From: JAJFFW01 sp038531315
Lineage (GTDB): Bacteria; Pseudomonadota; Alphaproteobacteria; Caulobacterales; Parvularculaceae
Direction of reading: 5' to 3'
Assembly (NCBI GenBank): GCA_038531315.1
Contig: JBCBBT010000083.1
Span: 1 to 10,719 of the forward strand
Length of the DNA stretch: 10,719 nt
In this document: positions 1 through 7,154 of the stretch, in pieces
Layout of the letters: each line of letters begins with the position of its first letter
Position numbering within the stretch: the first letter of the stretch is position 1
Made by a program: the position numbers and the translations under genes
The notes under the pieces: model-generated
Databases searched by the model: none
What the model saw: only the letters and a program-made list of their open reading frames with translations
Told to the model about the DNA's origin: nothing

Positions 1-2000
1 AGAAATGACAAAACAGTCTCTGAAAAGTATGGCTCGTGCTCCGTTGCGGCACAGCGCACGAGAGCCAAATCAGATTTCTTGTTGAGCTTACAGAGATTGT
101 CTAATGCAGCCGACGTGAGATTTTGTCGTATGGAATCACTAAAATTGCGGGTTTTTTCAATCTGGGCAGCAGCATCTTGGCCAAGCTGTTTTTCAAATTC
201 TTCGAGCTTCCCATTAAAGTAGGATTTGAATCCGTCCTTAATGTACTTGCGCAACTCGTCTCCGTGTCGTTTTCCGAAACGGTTGAAAAAGACATCGACC
301 TCCAATTCGTCGAAAATCGATGCCTTTTTAAAACGCTCAAGCAGTTCGCTATACTCTAAGCTTTCCAACTCATACCTTTTATAAAGTTCGTACTCACTTT
401 CATCTGGTTGTCTTGCGCCTAGACTGAGGCTAAAAAAGCTTCCTAGCCCTGTATCCCTTTTTACAAGCGCCTGACGAATGGTTTCTTTCGGGAAATCAGG
501 ATCGATTGCTACTAATCGCTGAATCGCTATTCTGCGTATTGAAAAGTCATTATCTGAAATAAAATCGCGAAGCGACCGCGTGTCCAGAGCCTCACGTTCT
601 ATTAGTTCTGCAACGGAAGCCTTGCGAAGCAGATCGGCCTTCAACTCAACGCACTTCTTCAAAATTTCGGTAGATAGAGCCTCGGGCTCGTCAAAGAGTA
701 TGTTAGCTAAGCTTTCGTTGATACTGTTAGGATCAAGCCGAATAAGTAACTTAAGCGCTACTTCTCGCCCTTTTCTTAGGGCCAAATACGTAGCTGCTTC
801 GGTTGCAGCTTCTTTGTGTTGGTCGGAAAAATTGCCGAAGTGCTCTATAAGAAATTCAATGTCATCGTCGATACCGTTCGTTTTGAGGTAACTTAACCCA
901 GCTTTACATACATCAGGATTGTCTTCATCCAGAAGCCACTGCTTGAGTGTTTCATTTCTATCGGTATCACCTGGAGTTGGCACGGGTGCATTCATTAATT
1001 GTAGTAGTCGAATTGCATTTCTTTTGAGTGCTCCGTCCCCGAACCACGAAAGCGCCTCAGCTCGCGATAGAAGATCATTCGGTCGTTCATATTCGACTAG
1101 CCAATGCCAAAGTGGTACGTTTTGATGGCCATATCCGTTAATCCCAGTATCCAACAGCGCCCTACATTCTTTGATTGAAAGCGCAGTATCTTTGCGCGCG
1201 CCATACAATAGGTTGGCGTCATGATTTCCAAGAAAAACTTCATCGTTCCCGTGTCGGCTATTGGCGACGCCCAGTAGCCGCAGCCTTGCGATCTCGACCG
1301 GCGATATCGCATCCCAATTGTTTGGTTTTTGAATTAGGCCAGTCAGAAAATCGCATGCAGAATTCTCAATCAAGCCGTTTTGGTTCGCTGTTTCACTTTG
1401 GACCTGATGATCGTCGTCTGGCTGAATCGAACGGGAATCCCGCGAATTCAACTCCTCCAATAGCTGCGATTCCTTCCAGCCAATATCTTCGAGATAACGA
1501 CGTAGAAGCTCGCCAAATGTGTCGAGACTCGAAAATTCAACGAAAAGCGGCTTTCTCTCTCCAATAATCGTTTCTCGAAATTCCAGCACTTTTTTCAGCG
1601 ACTGACCGGGATCGCGTACCTTGTCACTAGGAATTTCCTTAAAGTACAGAGCAATGTCTTTGATTGCCCCCGACGTTTTATGACGCTTGGCTCTTTCAAA
1701 CTCTTCTTCGAAGCCCGATGTATAATTGCCTTCGGAGCCCGCTGGTGGGGAACCCCAATGGTCCCATATAAGGCCGATAAAATACTGACACTTGTCTAAA
1801 TCCCGGTTTATCACCGATTGTGCTCTGTCATAATTGGGAAGCGTATGTTCCCAACCAATAAGTTCTAGCTCGGATCCCCATTTGTCCGCATGACTTTTGT
1901 TGATTTGCCCAACAATGCGATTCGCAAGCTGTCGCTCGTCATCAAGTCCGCCCGGCGAGGCGAGGAAGATGCGAATGACTTTTCTCGTATCAAAGTTCAT
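1..2000 (-). CDS. DUF4062 plus HEAT-like repeat protein, C-terminus cut by window edge
   Basis: One uninterrupted frame of 666 codons reads leftward from ATG at 2000-1998 and is still open at base 3, so the C-terminus is missing. Residues 8-23 (VIRIFLASPGGLDDER) carry the opening signature of DUF4062, a domain common at the N-terminus of bacterial STAND and defence-like proteins. Residues 71-86 (CQYFIGLIWDHWGSPP) and the acidic GFEEEFERAK at 96-105 match its later conserved blocks. Residues ~115-122 (KDIALYFKE) and ~153-157 look like further strands. From about 228 to 520 the protein is a series of amphipathic helix pairs with HEAT-like character (DEDNPDVCKAGLSYL, SDNDFSIRRIAIQRL). Beyond 530 it is highly charged and helical. 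No signal peptide, membrane segment or Walker A motif is visible. Base composition is more AT-rich than the neighbours, suggesting horizontal acquisition. Function is unknown. A defence or sensor-effector role is inference; the domain identity is fairly secure. Confidence 0.8.
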   Translation of the reverse strand, partial: MNFDTRKVIRIFLASPGGLDDERQLANRIVGQINKSHADKWGSELELIGWEHTLPNYDRAQSVINRDLDKCQYFIGLIWDHWGSPPAGSEGNYTSGFEEEFERAKRHKTSGAIKDIALYFKEIPSDKVRDPGQSLKKVLEFRETIIGERKPLFVEFSSLDTFGELLRRYLEDIGWKESQLLEELNSRDSRSIQPDDDHQVQSETANQNGLIENSACDFLTGLIQKPNNWDAISPVEIARLRLLGVANSRHGNDEVFLGNHDANLLYGARKDTALSIKECRALLDTGINGYGHQNVPLWHWLVEYERPNDLLSRAEALSWFGDGALKRNAIRLLQLMNAPVPTPGDTDRNETLKQWLLDEDNPDVCKAGLSYLKTNGIDDDIEFLIEHFGNFSDQHKEAATEAATYLALRKGREVALKLLIRLDPNSINESLANILFDEPEALSTEILKKCVELKADLLRKASVAELIEREALDTRSLRDFISDNDFSIRRIAIQRLVAIDPDFPKETIRQALVKRDTGLGSFFSLSLGARQPDESEYELYKRYELESLEYSELLERFKKASIFDELEVDVFFNRFGKRHGDELRKYIKDGFKSYFNGKLEEFEKQLGQDAAAQIEKTRNFSDSIRQNLTSAALDNLCKLNKKSDLALVRCAATEHEPYFSETVLSF

Positions 2001-2012
2001 GAATTATTCATG
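1998..2012 (-). promoter_or_regulatory. Perfect inverted repeat and mini-ORF over the start codon
   Basis: On the minus strand CATGAATAATTCATG is a perfect inverted repeat with 7-bp arms around one central base. Its distal arm contains the start codon of the DUF4062 gene. The proximal arm supplies another ATG (2011-2009) that opens a four-codon frame, Met-Asn-Asn-Ser-stop, whose TGA overlaps the gene's ATG as ATGA. An AGGA lies 10 bases before the first ATG, a better fit to the mini-ORF than to the main start. It could be an operator or a translationally coupled leader, or chance in AT-rich DNA. Confidence 0.35.
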
Positions 2013-2485
2013 CTTCTTTGTTCCTGAATGGATTAAGCATAATAGATTCAAGTTCTGTGTAGCGACACATTAATTCTTATTGTACTGAAAAAGGTAGCCA
2101 ATTCTTCCTAGAACACTGGAATAATGGCTGTTTCAATCCCATAAAGCTCGTTTGTCCTGCGTCAATTTTCGGACGTTAATTAGATCGACAAATTTCGCAA
2201 CCGAACCAATCCCGCTAAGTCGGCCATACAAAATCTATTGTCCGCTTCTGCGCGCAAGAGCCACACAACATCGTCGCCGCAAGCAAAGACAAACAAAACA
2301 CCGCAATCCTTTGGCTCACTTTTCCACAATCCCGCCAAAATGCGCATTCCCGTTATCGCCTCTTAAAGAACCCGAAGCTTTAACGGAATTTTTCGGCATG
2401 CGCCCTTGGGTATCGCGCCGAATTAAGGCTTTATCGGCGGTCGATATTCATAGTGCGCGATTGCAATTCATATGTTCCAGGTCAG
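2001..2485. other. AT-rich gene-free region
   Basis: No convincing gene is present. Open frames here encode low-complexity basic peptides with no recognisable domain. On the minus strand a TATTAT (2044-2039) is a plausible -10 for the DUF4062 gene, but no good -35 lies at the right distance. An inverted repeat TGTGT-AGCG-ACACA (2056-2069) sits just upstream and could be a binding site. On the plus strand CCGAA and TTCGG flank a short AT-rich stretch near 2370-2394, a weak hairpin ahead of the secreted-protein gene. Composition shifts from AT-rich to GC-rich towards the right end. No tRNA, integrase or attachment repeat was found. Confidence 0.5.
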
Positions 2486-3949
2486 ATGACGCATCTTGCG
2501 GGCGCTTTTCGGGTGGTTGTTTTGGTGGGCTGTGTCCTCGCGTCGCTGGCCGCTCTCGGCGGGGCGTCCGGGGCCCGGGCCGCTAATCCTTGGGAGATTG
2601 AAGCCGGGGAAGGCGCGACGTCGCCTGCTGCGTTCGTGACGGTCAGTTTTGCGACCGCCTTTGCGCAGACGCCGGTGGTGGTCGTCCTGCCGACGGATGA
2701 AAACCCCGATCCGGCCGCCTTGCGCATCCGCAATGTCACCGCGACCGGATTTGAGGTCGCGCTGGTCGAGCCGTCGGGCAATGACGGCGCCGTCGCCGCC
2801 AGCGGGTTTCACTATATCGCCGCGACCCCGGGCCTCCACGTCATGCCGTCCGGCGAGCCGGTCTTTGTCGGGACCCTCACGACCTCGGCGGTGCAGCTCG
2901 GCGCCGGCGTCGCCGGGACGGCAAGCTGGGAAACGGTGACGTTTCCAACGACGTTCCCGTCCGCCGCTGCTGTGCTCGCGACCATACAGTCTGACAATAG
3001 CGAGGTTAATGCGCCGCCTGCGGAGGTTTCCGTCCCGTGGCTGGCGGTGGCCATGCGCAATCCAACGACGACGACGGTGCAGCTGGCGCTTGAGCGCGCC
3101 GAGGCGGCGCCGGGCGCGGTCGCCGCTGAAGTGATCGGCTATATCGCCTTGCCGGGCGGGTCGGGCGGCAGCTTTCTCGACGATGGCGGCGCGCCTGTTG
3201 ACTGGCGCGCGGTGATTTCCGGCGACACCATACGCGGCTTTAACAATGGCTGCTTCACAACGACGTTTTCTCCCGCTGCGTTCGCGGCCCCGCGCGTTGT
3301 GGCGTCGCAAACAAGGAGAGACGGCAATAATGGCGGCTGGGCGCGCCGCTGTTCGTTGTCCGGAACCGCCATCGGACTCACGATTGACGAAGACCAGTTC
3401 CGCGACCCTGAGCGAAACCACACCACGGAAGCGGCGAGTATCGTGGCGTTTTCGCGCGGGTTTCATGCCGTTCTGGAAGGCCGGCTGGCGGCGATAAAGT
3501 CCGTAGACGTCGTAGAGGATCCCGTTAACGGCCCCGGCGGCCCTTACGCCATACCGGGCGCGCGCGTGCGCTATACGGTTGATGTCCAGAGTATCGGGCA
3601 AATCCCGATTGATGGTGATACGGTTGATTTTGTCGACGCCTTGCCGGCGGAAATTTCGCTTGTGGTGAGCGATTTTGGAGGGCCTGGGTCAGGACCGGTT
3701 GAGTTTATCGACGGCACGACGACCAGCGCGCTGACCTACACATTTATCAGTCTCGCGAGCACGGCCGACGATCTGTCGTTTTCAAATGACGGCGGCCTGA
3801 CCTTCACCTACACGCCCAGTCCGGGCGCCGACGGCGCCGATCCCGGCGTCACCCATATCCGCGTCCAGCCAAAGGGCCAGTTCGCCGGCGAGGCGGCCGC
3901 CGCCGTCACGCCGGGTTTCTCGCTGCGCTTCGACGCCGTCGTTAAGTAG
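2486..3949 (+). CDS. Secreted triple beta-repeat protein with DUF11-like C-terminus
   Basis: The protein is 487 residues from ATG 2486. A longer GTG-initiated frame at 2453 would only add 11 residues before the signal peptide. Residues 1-32 form a signal peptide with a hydrophobic core (VVVLVGCVLASLAAL) ending Ala-Arg-Ala before ANPWE, so the product is probably exported. Three related segments follow at about 50-120, 149-225 and 247-325. Each has a pattern of F-x3-F, then P or A, then a run of valines or alanines, then an asparagine-rich turn and a closing Ile-Ala or Val-Ala-Phe strand. This resembles H-type-lectin-like beta sandwiches. Residues 337-487 look like a DUF11-type domain: a valine- and glutamate-led strand, PGARVRYTVDV, then FVDALP. 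It has no LPxTG, membrane anchor or catalytic motif. An extracellular binding or surface role is inference. It converges on the MBL-fold gene. Confidence 0.75.
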   Translation: MTHLAGAFRVVVLVGCVLASLAALGGASGARAANPWEIEAGEGATSPAAFVTVSFATAFAQTPVVVVLPTDENPDPAALRIRNVTATGFEVALVEPSGNDGAVAASGFHYIAATPGLHVMPSGEPVFVGTLTTSAVQLGAGVAGTASWETVTFPTTFPSAAAVLATIQSDNSEVNAPPAEVSVPWLAVAMRNPTTTTVQLALERAEAAPGAVAAEVIGYIALPGGSGGSFLDDGGAPVDWRAVISGDTIRGFNNGCFTTTFSPAAFAAPRVVASQTRRDGNNGGWARRCSLSGTAIGLTIDEDQFRDPERNHTTEAASIVAFSRGFHAVLEGRLAAIKSVDVVEDPVNGPGGPYAIPGARVRYTVDVQSIGQIPIDGDTVDFVDALPAEISLVVSDFGGPGSGPVEFIDGTTTSALTYTFISLASTADDLSFSNDGGLTFTYTPSPGADGADPGVTHIRVQPKGQFAGEAAAAVTPGFSLRFDAVVK

Positions 3950-3978
3950 CCCGCCATAATTTTGCGCTGAGCCGGGCG

Positions 3979-4012
3979 CCGAGCGCTCACTGCCAGCGCT
4001 TGGCGGTTTTTT
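3979..4012 (+). terminator. Candidate intrinsic terminator of secreted-protein gene
   Basis: A 9-bp stem (CCGAGCGCT with AGCGCTTGG, one G-U pair) encloses a 7-base loop. Three bases later comes a run of six T. It begins 30 bases after the stop codon of the secreted-protein gene and overlaps the last codons of the converging hydrolase gene. The gap before the T run makes it less than ideal. Confidence 0.5.
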
Positions 4013-4715
4013 GGGCGGTCTCGTCAGCGGCGGATGTCGCGGCGCCGCCATAGCCGGTGACGCTGTCGGCGACGAACGGATTTGTCTGTCGCTCGCGCCC
4101 GAAGGTTGACGTCGGCCCGTGACCGGGCACGAACTGCATGTCGTCGCCGAGCGGCCAGAGTTTGTCCGTAATCGACTTGATCAGCGTCTGGTGGTCGCCG
4201 CGCGGAAAGTCCGTGCGCCCGATAGAGCCGGCGAAGATCACATCGCCCACAAAGGCGAGGCGCGCGTCTTTATGATAGATTACGACATGGCCGGGCGTGT
4301 GGCCGGGGCAGTGGAAGACCTGCAGCGTGCGGCCGGCCGCTTCCACCGTGTCGCCGTCGTCCAGCCAGCGGTCGGGCGTGCAGTTTTCGCCGTCCTCGAC
4401 GCCGAAGCGCTTCCATTGCTCGGCGATCTGATCGAGCCAGAAGGTTTCTTCTTTTTGTGGGCCCTCGATGGGGGCGCCGGTGCGGCGTTTGATTTCCTCC
4501 GCGGCGCCCGCGTGGTCGAGATGGCCGTGGGTGAGCCAGATCTTGACGATGTCGGCGTCCATCGCGGCGGCGGCCTGCATGATCTTGTCCGGTTCGCCGC
4601 CGGGATCGACGACGGCGGCCTTGCCGCTCGGCGCGCGAATGATGGAACAGTTTTGTTGAAACGGCGTGACCGGAACGATCTGGACCGTGAAGGGCGGTTG
4701 CTCAGCGCTAGACAT
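3987..4715 (-). CDS. MBL-fold metallo-hydrolase, GloC/YcbL (glyoxalase II-like) type
   Basis: A cytosolic protein of 242 residues from ATG 4715; a GTG three codons upstream is possible but less likely. Zinc ligands of the metallo-beta-lactamase fold are all visible: THGHLDH gives H63, H65, D67 and H68; PGHTPGH gives H139; FVGDVIF gives D158; and VPGHG gives H199. The segment GRTDFPRGDHQTLIKSI after the bridging aspartate is typical of the YcbL/GloC branch, whose characterised members hydrolyse S-D-lactoylglutathione in methylglyoxal detoxification. The substrate here is inferred from that branch. The length is slightly above the roughly 215 residues of E. coli GloC, with an extra Ala/Thr-rich tail of about 25 residues. 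It stands alone, divergent from the YHS-domain gene and convergent with the secreted-protein gene. A general thioesterase function is the main alternative. Confidence 0.88.
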   Translation of the reverse strand: MSSAEQPPFTVQIVPVTPFQQNCSIIRAPSGKAAVVDPGGEPDKIMQAAAAMDADIVKIWLTHGHLDHAGAAEEIKRRTGAPIEGPQKEETFWLDQIAEQWKRFGVEDGENCTPDRWLDDGDTVEAAGRTLQVFHCPGHTPGHVVIYHKDARLAFVGDVIFAGSIGRTDFPRGDHQTLIKSITDKLWPLGDDMQFVPGHGPTSTFGRERQTNPFVADSVTGYGGAATSAADETAQKTAKRWQ

Positions 4716-4977
4716 GGCGCGCACTCTAGCGCCGCCGTTTCGGGTGTAAAGAAAGCAGAACGCCCGCGGTTACGGGCGCGCCCGCGCGCATGCCGGCGCA
4801 TCTTGCGCGGGGTTGAGCGCTGGCGGCGACGCATCACGGGGGCGCGAGCGCGGTCTTTTTGCGGGGCCGCCCGACAGCGGTCTTTTGAACGTGACTGCGC
4901 GCGCGGGCCCCGTGATTTGTCGCCGGGGGCGCGTCGCTCTAGATTGGCGTGAAAATCATGCAACGAAGGGCCGGGAT
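4716..4977. other. Divergent intergenic region between hydrolase and YHS genes
   Basis: This GC-rich 262-bp spacer should hold promoters for both flanking genes, but no clear -35/-10 pair is evident. A hairpin with perfect 6-bp arms (CGCCCG, loop CGGTTA, CGGGCG) lies at 4761-4778. It has no adjacent T run on the plus strand and could lie in the hydrolase leader. AAGGG at 4966-4970 is a well-placed ribosome binding site for the YHS gene, 7 bases before its ATG. Confidence 0.45.
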
Positions 4978-5625
4978 ATGAAGCTGACGTCAATCAAACA
5001 CGGAGCCATCGCTTTCGCCGCCGCCGCAAGTGCGCTCGCAGGCGCGCTTGCCGGTGCGCATGCCCAGGACGCCGACGGATCGCAAGGCGACGCCGCCGCG
5101 CCCAGCGCCGCGGAAATCGCCGCCGGCATCAGTCATTATGGGCAGAACAAAGGCGCAGCGCTCGTCCTGCCGGTGGCCGCGCTCGCGGTTCCGGAAGTCC
5201 GCGACGCCGTGACCCCGATCGTCATCAATCCGGAAACCGGCGTCGCCATGGAGGGCTATGATCCGGTCGGCTTCTTTACCGAAGGCAAGGCGATGAAAGG
5301 CGACGCCGCCTTCATGGTTGAATATCAGGGCGCGATGTTCCTGTTCGCAACGGCCGAAAACCGCGATCTCTTCGCCGCCGATCCGGAAAAATACGCGCCC
5401 GCCCATGGCGGCTATTGCTCGCAGACGCTGGCGCAGGGATCGCTCACGCCGGCAAGCCCGCTGAACTGGACAATTCATGGCGACCGGCTTTTCTTTACGC
5501 GCTCGCCGGAAGCCAATGAGGCCTTCCGCGCGGAGCGCACCCGCGTGATTACCGCGTCCGACAAATACTACGCCGACGTGACGGCGCTTTTCCTGACCGG
5601 GCCGGGCACGGCAGACGTTCAGTAA
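4978..5625 (+). CDS. Secreted YHS-domain protein
   Basis: A 215-residue product from ATG 4978, chosen for the AAGGG ribosome binding site just upstream and because residues 1-29 then form a clean signal peptide ending Ala-His-Ala before QDADG. The longer frame extending upstream lacks such a signal. The YHS domain spans about 90-150: GYDPVGFF (93-100), then VEYQGAMFLFATAENRD (114-130), DPEKYAP (135-141) and GGYC (144-147). The region after it (NWTIHGDRLFF) matches the usual strand that follows in this family. Related proteins are small periplasmic proteins annotated only as YHS domain-containing. The domain resembles TRASH-type modules linked to metal handling, so a metal-related role is possible but unproven, and only one cysteine is present. 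It converges on carA with 96 bp between stop codons and no clear terminator. Confidence 0.85.
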   Translation: MKLTSIKHGAIAFAAAASALAGALAGAHAQDADGSQGDAAAPSAAEIAAGISHYGQNKGAALVLPVAALAVPEVRDAVTPIVINPETGVAMEGYDPVGFFTEGKAMKGDAAFMVEYQGAMFLFATAENRDLFAADPEKYAPAHGGYCSQTLAQGSLTPASPLNWTIHGDRLFFTRSPEANEAFRAERTRVITASDKYYADVTALFLTGPGTADVQ

Positions 5626-5721
5626 GCGGAGCAAACTCCTCGCTGCAATGCCCCATTATCGGGCGCAGGAAGTCAGGTGCAGTCAATCAGGCGTCGGCAG
5701 CGCGGCGTGAGCCGGCGATCC

Positions 5722-6894
5722 TCAGGCCTTTTCTTTCAGACTCTCGACGAATTCTTCAAAGACGCCAAAAGAGTCTTGTGGGCCGGGGGAGGCCTCGGGG
5801 TGGTGTTGCACCGACCATGCGGGCGCGTCCTTGAGGCGTATGCCGCTATTGGTGCCGTCGAAAAGCGATTTGAAGATCGGCTCGACATTGTCCGGCAGGC
5901 TGTCGGGGTCGACTGTAAACCCGTGGTTCATGGAGACGATTTCGACCTTGCCGGTTTTCAGGTCCTGGATGGGGTGATTGGCGCCGTGGTGGCCCTGCGC
6001 CATCTTCAGGGTTCTCGCGCCGACCGCGAGCGCCAGCAACTGGTGGCCGAGACAGACGCCAAACAGCGGCACTTTGTTTTCGATCAGCTTGCGAATGACC
6101 GGCAGCGCATAAACGCCGGTCGCTGACGGGTCGCCCGGACCGTTGGACAAGACGACGCCGTCGGGGTTTTTGGCCATGATGGTCTCATAGCTCGCCGGCG
6201 CAGGGACGACGCTGACCCGCGCGTTGGTCTTGGCGAGAAGCCGCAGAATGTTGCGCTTGGCGCCGAAATCAATAACCACGATTTGCGGACCGTCGCCGGA
6301 CGATTGTCCGTATCCGTCTTGCCATTTCCAGGCGGTCTCCTCGTGGGAAAATTCGGCCGGCGCCGTCACCGCTTCGGCGAGATCGCGCCCTTCGATGCCG
6401 TCCCAGCTGCGCGCTTGCGCGATCAGCGCGTCTTCGTCGAAATTGCCGTTCGGCGCGTGCGCGATGACGGCGTGGGGCATGCCTTCGTCGCGAATGAGCG
6501 CGGTGAGGGCGCGCGTGTCGATCCCCGAGACGCCGATGATCCCCCTACGGCGCATCCAGCCGCTGAGGTCCATCTGCGCGCGGTAGTTCGACGGATTTGT
6601 CACCTCTTCGCGCACGATCGCGCCGCGCGCCGCGCGCGCGCCCGCTGAGGACGCGTTTTCGACATCTTCAGCGTTGACGCCGACATTGCCGATATGGGGA
6701 AAAGTGAAGGTGATAATTTGTCCGGCGTAGGACGGATCGGTCAGAATTTCCTGATAGCCGGTTATCGCCGTGTTGAAACAAACCTCGCCGGGGGCTGCGC
6801 CCGCAGCGCCAAACCCTTGTCCGCGCAGGATTTTTCCCGACGCCAAGACGACGAGGCCAGTGTGCGGTTGTGATTGAGCTTGACTTAATCGCAT
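5722..6894 (-). CDS. carA: Carbamoyl-phosphate synthase small (glutaminase) subunit
   Basis: The product is 390 residues, close to the usual CarA length. It hydrolyses glutamine and passes ammonia to CarB, making carbamoyl phosphate for arginine and pyrimidine synthesis in the cytosol. The N-terminal CPSase domain is clear (GEVCFNTAITGYQEILTDPS at 36-55, and GIIGVSGIDTRALT near 118-131). The class I glutamine amidotransferase domain covers about 204-385. It shows the oxyanion segment LSNGPGDP (249-256), the nucleophile elbow GVCLGHQ with Cys281, and the His365/Glu367 pair in HHPEASPGP. All catalytic residues are intact. The ATG at 6894 gives a standard N-terminus, though the upstream Shine-Dalgarno is weak (GAAGAG). 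carB is not next to it, since the downstream neighbour is convergent. It is divergent from the YqeY-type gene. Confidence 0.97.
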   Translation of the reverse strand: MRLSQAQSQPHTGLVVLASGKILRGQGFGAAGAAPGEVCFNTAITGYQEILTDPSYAGQIITFTFPHIGNVGVNAEDVENASSAGARAARGAIVREEVTNPSNYRAQMDLSGWMRRRGIIGVSGIDTRALTALIRDEGMPHAVIAHAPNGNFDEDALIAQARSWDGIEGRDLAEAVTAPAEFSHEETAWKWQDGYGQSSGDGPQIVVIDFGAKRNILRLLAKTNARVSVVPAPASYETIMAKNPDGVVLSNGPGDPSATGVYALPVIRKLIENKVPLFGVCLGHQLLALAVGARTLKMAQGHHGANHPIQDLKTGKVEIVSMNHGFTVDPDSLPDNVEPIFKSLFDGTNSGIRLKDAPAWSVQHHPEASPGPQDSFGVFEEFVESLKEKA

Positions 6895-7021
6895 GGGTGA
6901 ATATCTCTTCGGTCTCTTGAATGAACGTCAGGGTTGCGGGCCGGCGCTATGCGGTTCCAATCTTGCAAAATCGACGGTTGAACCCGCGTGTGCGGCTCCG
7001 GCTCGCGCGCAAATTGACGGG

Positions 7022-7050
7022 AAGCTAAGGGAATCCCCTGTGGCGGTCAA
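7022..7050 (-). promoter_or_regulatory. Candidate carA promoter
   Basis: On the minus strand TTGACC (7050-7045) is followed after 17 bases by TAGCTT (7027-7022). The -35 matches the consensus at five of six positions; the -10 is weak, as is common in alphaproteobacteria. It would give a carA leader of roughly 120 bases. The spacer contains one GAATC, a possible CcrM methylation site. No attenuator or terminator-like structure was recognised in the leader. Confidence 0.3.
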
Positions 7051-7112
7051 CAAACGAAACGTTTTAATTTAACGAACAAAATCAAGGCTCTAACACAATG
7101 TTCATGACGCCC

Positions 7113-7128
7113 GCCGGCGCGCGCCGGC
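7113..7128. repeat. 16-bp perfect palindrome ahead of YqeY-type gene
   Basis: GCCGGCGCGCGCCGGC is its own reverse complement. It lies between the first available in-frame ATG codons (7098 and 7104) and the preferred start at 7155. It would therefore sit in the 5' leader of the mRNA if the downstream start is right. It could fold or bind a protein, or simply reflect GC-rich composition. Confidence 0.4.
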
Positions 7129-7154
7129 CTATGGCGCTTATGGGAGACGCTTTC

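Noticed and set aside
88..1125. Short plus-strand frames within the DUF4062 gene
   Set aside because: The minus strand is continuously open for 666 codons with clear domain motifs; the plus frames are broken and featureless.
2128..2142. GTTTCAATCCC, resembling the end of a CRISPR repeat or a tRNA T-arm
   Set aside because: It occurs once, with no spaced copies and no foldable tRNA cloverleaf around it.
2152..2586. Possible 144-codon plus-strand gene in the AT-rich spacer
   Set aside because: Basic, low-similarity peptide that runs into the signal peptide region of the secreted-protein gene in another frame; no ribosome site or domain.
2468..3601. Long minus-strand open frame opposite the secreted-protein gene
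   Set aside because: The peptide is rich in Arg, Gly and His with no domain. The plus strand has a signal peptide and repeated domain pattern, so this is a GC-driven shadow.
4119..4993. Long open frames on both strands across the hydrolase gene
   Set aside because: Their peptides are Arg/Pro/Ala-rich and lack recognisable motifs, while the hydrolase frame holds all MBL ligands.
5636..5690. GCCC-N7-GGGC hairpin between the YHS gene and carA as a terminator
   Set aside because: Only a 4-bp stem and no T run on either side.
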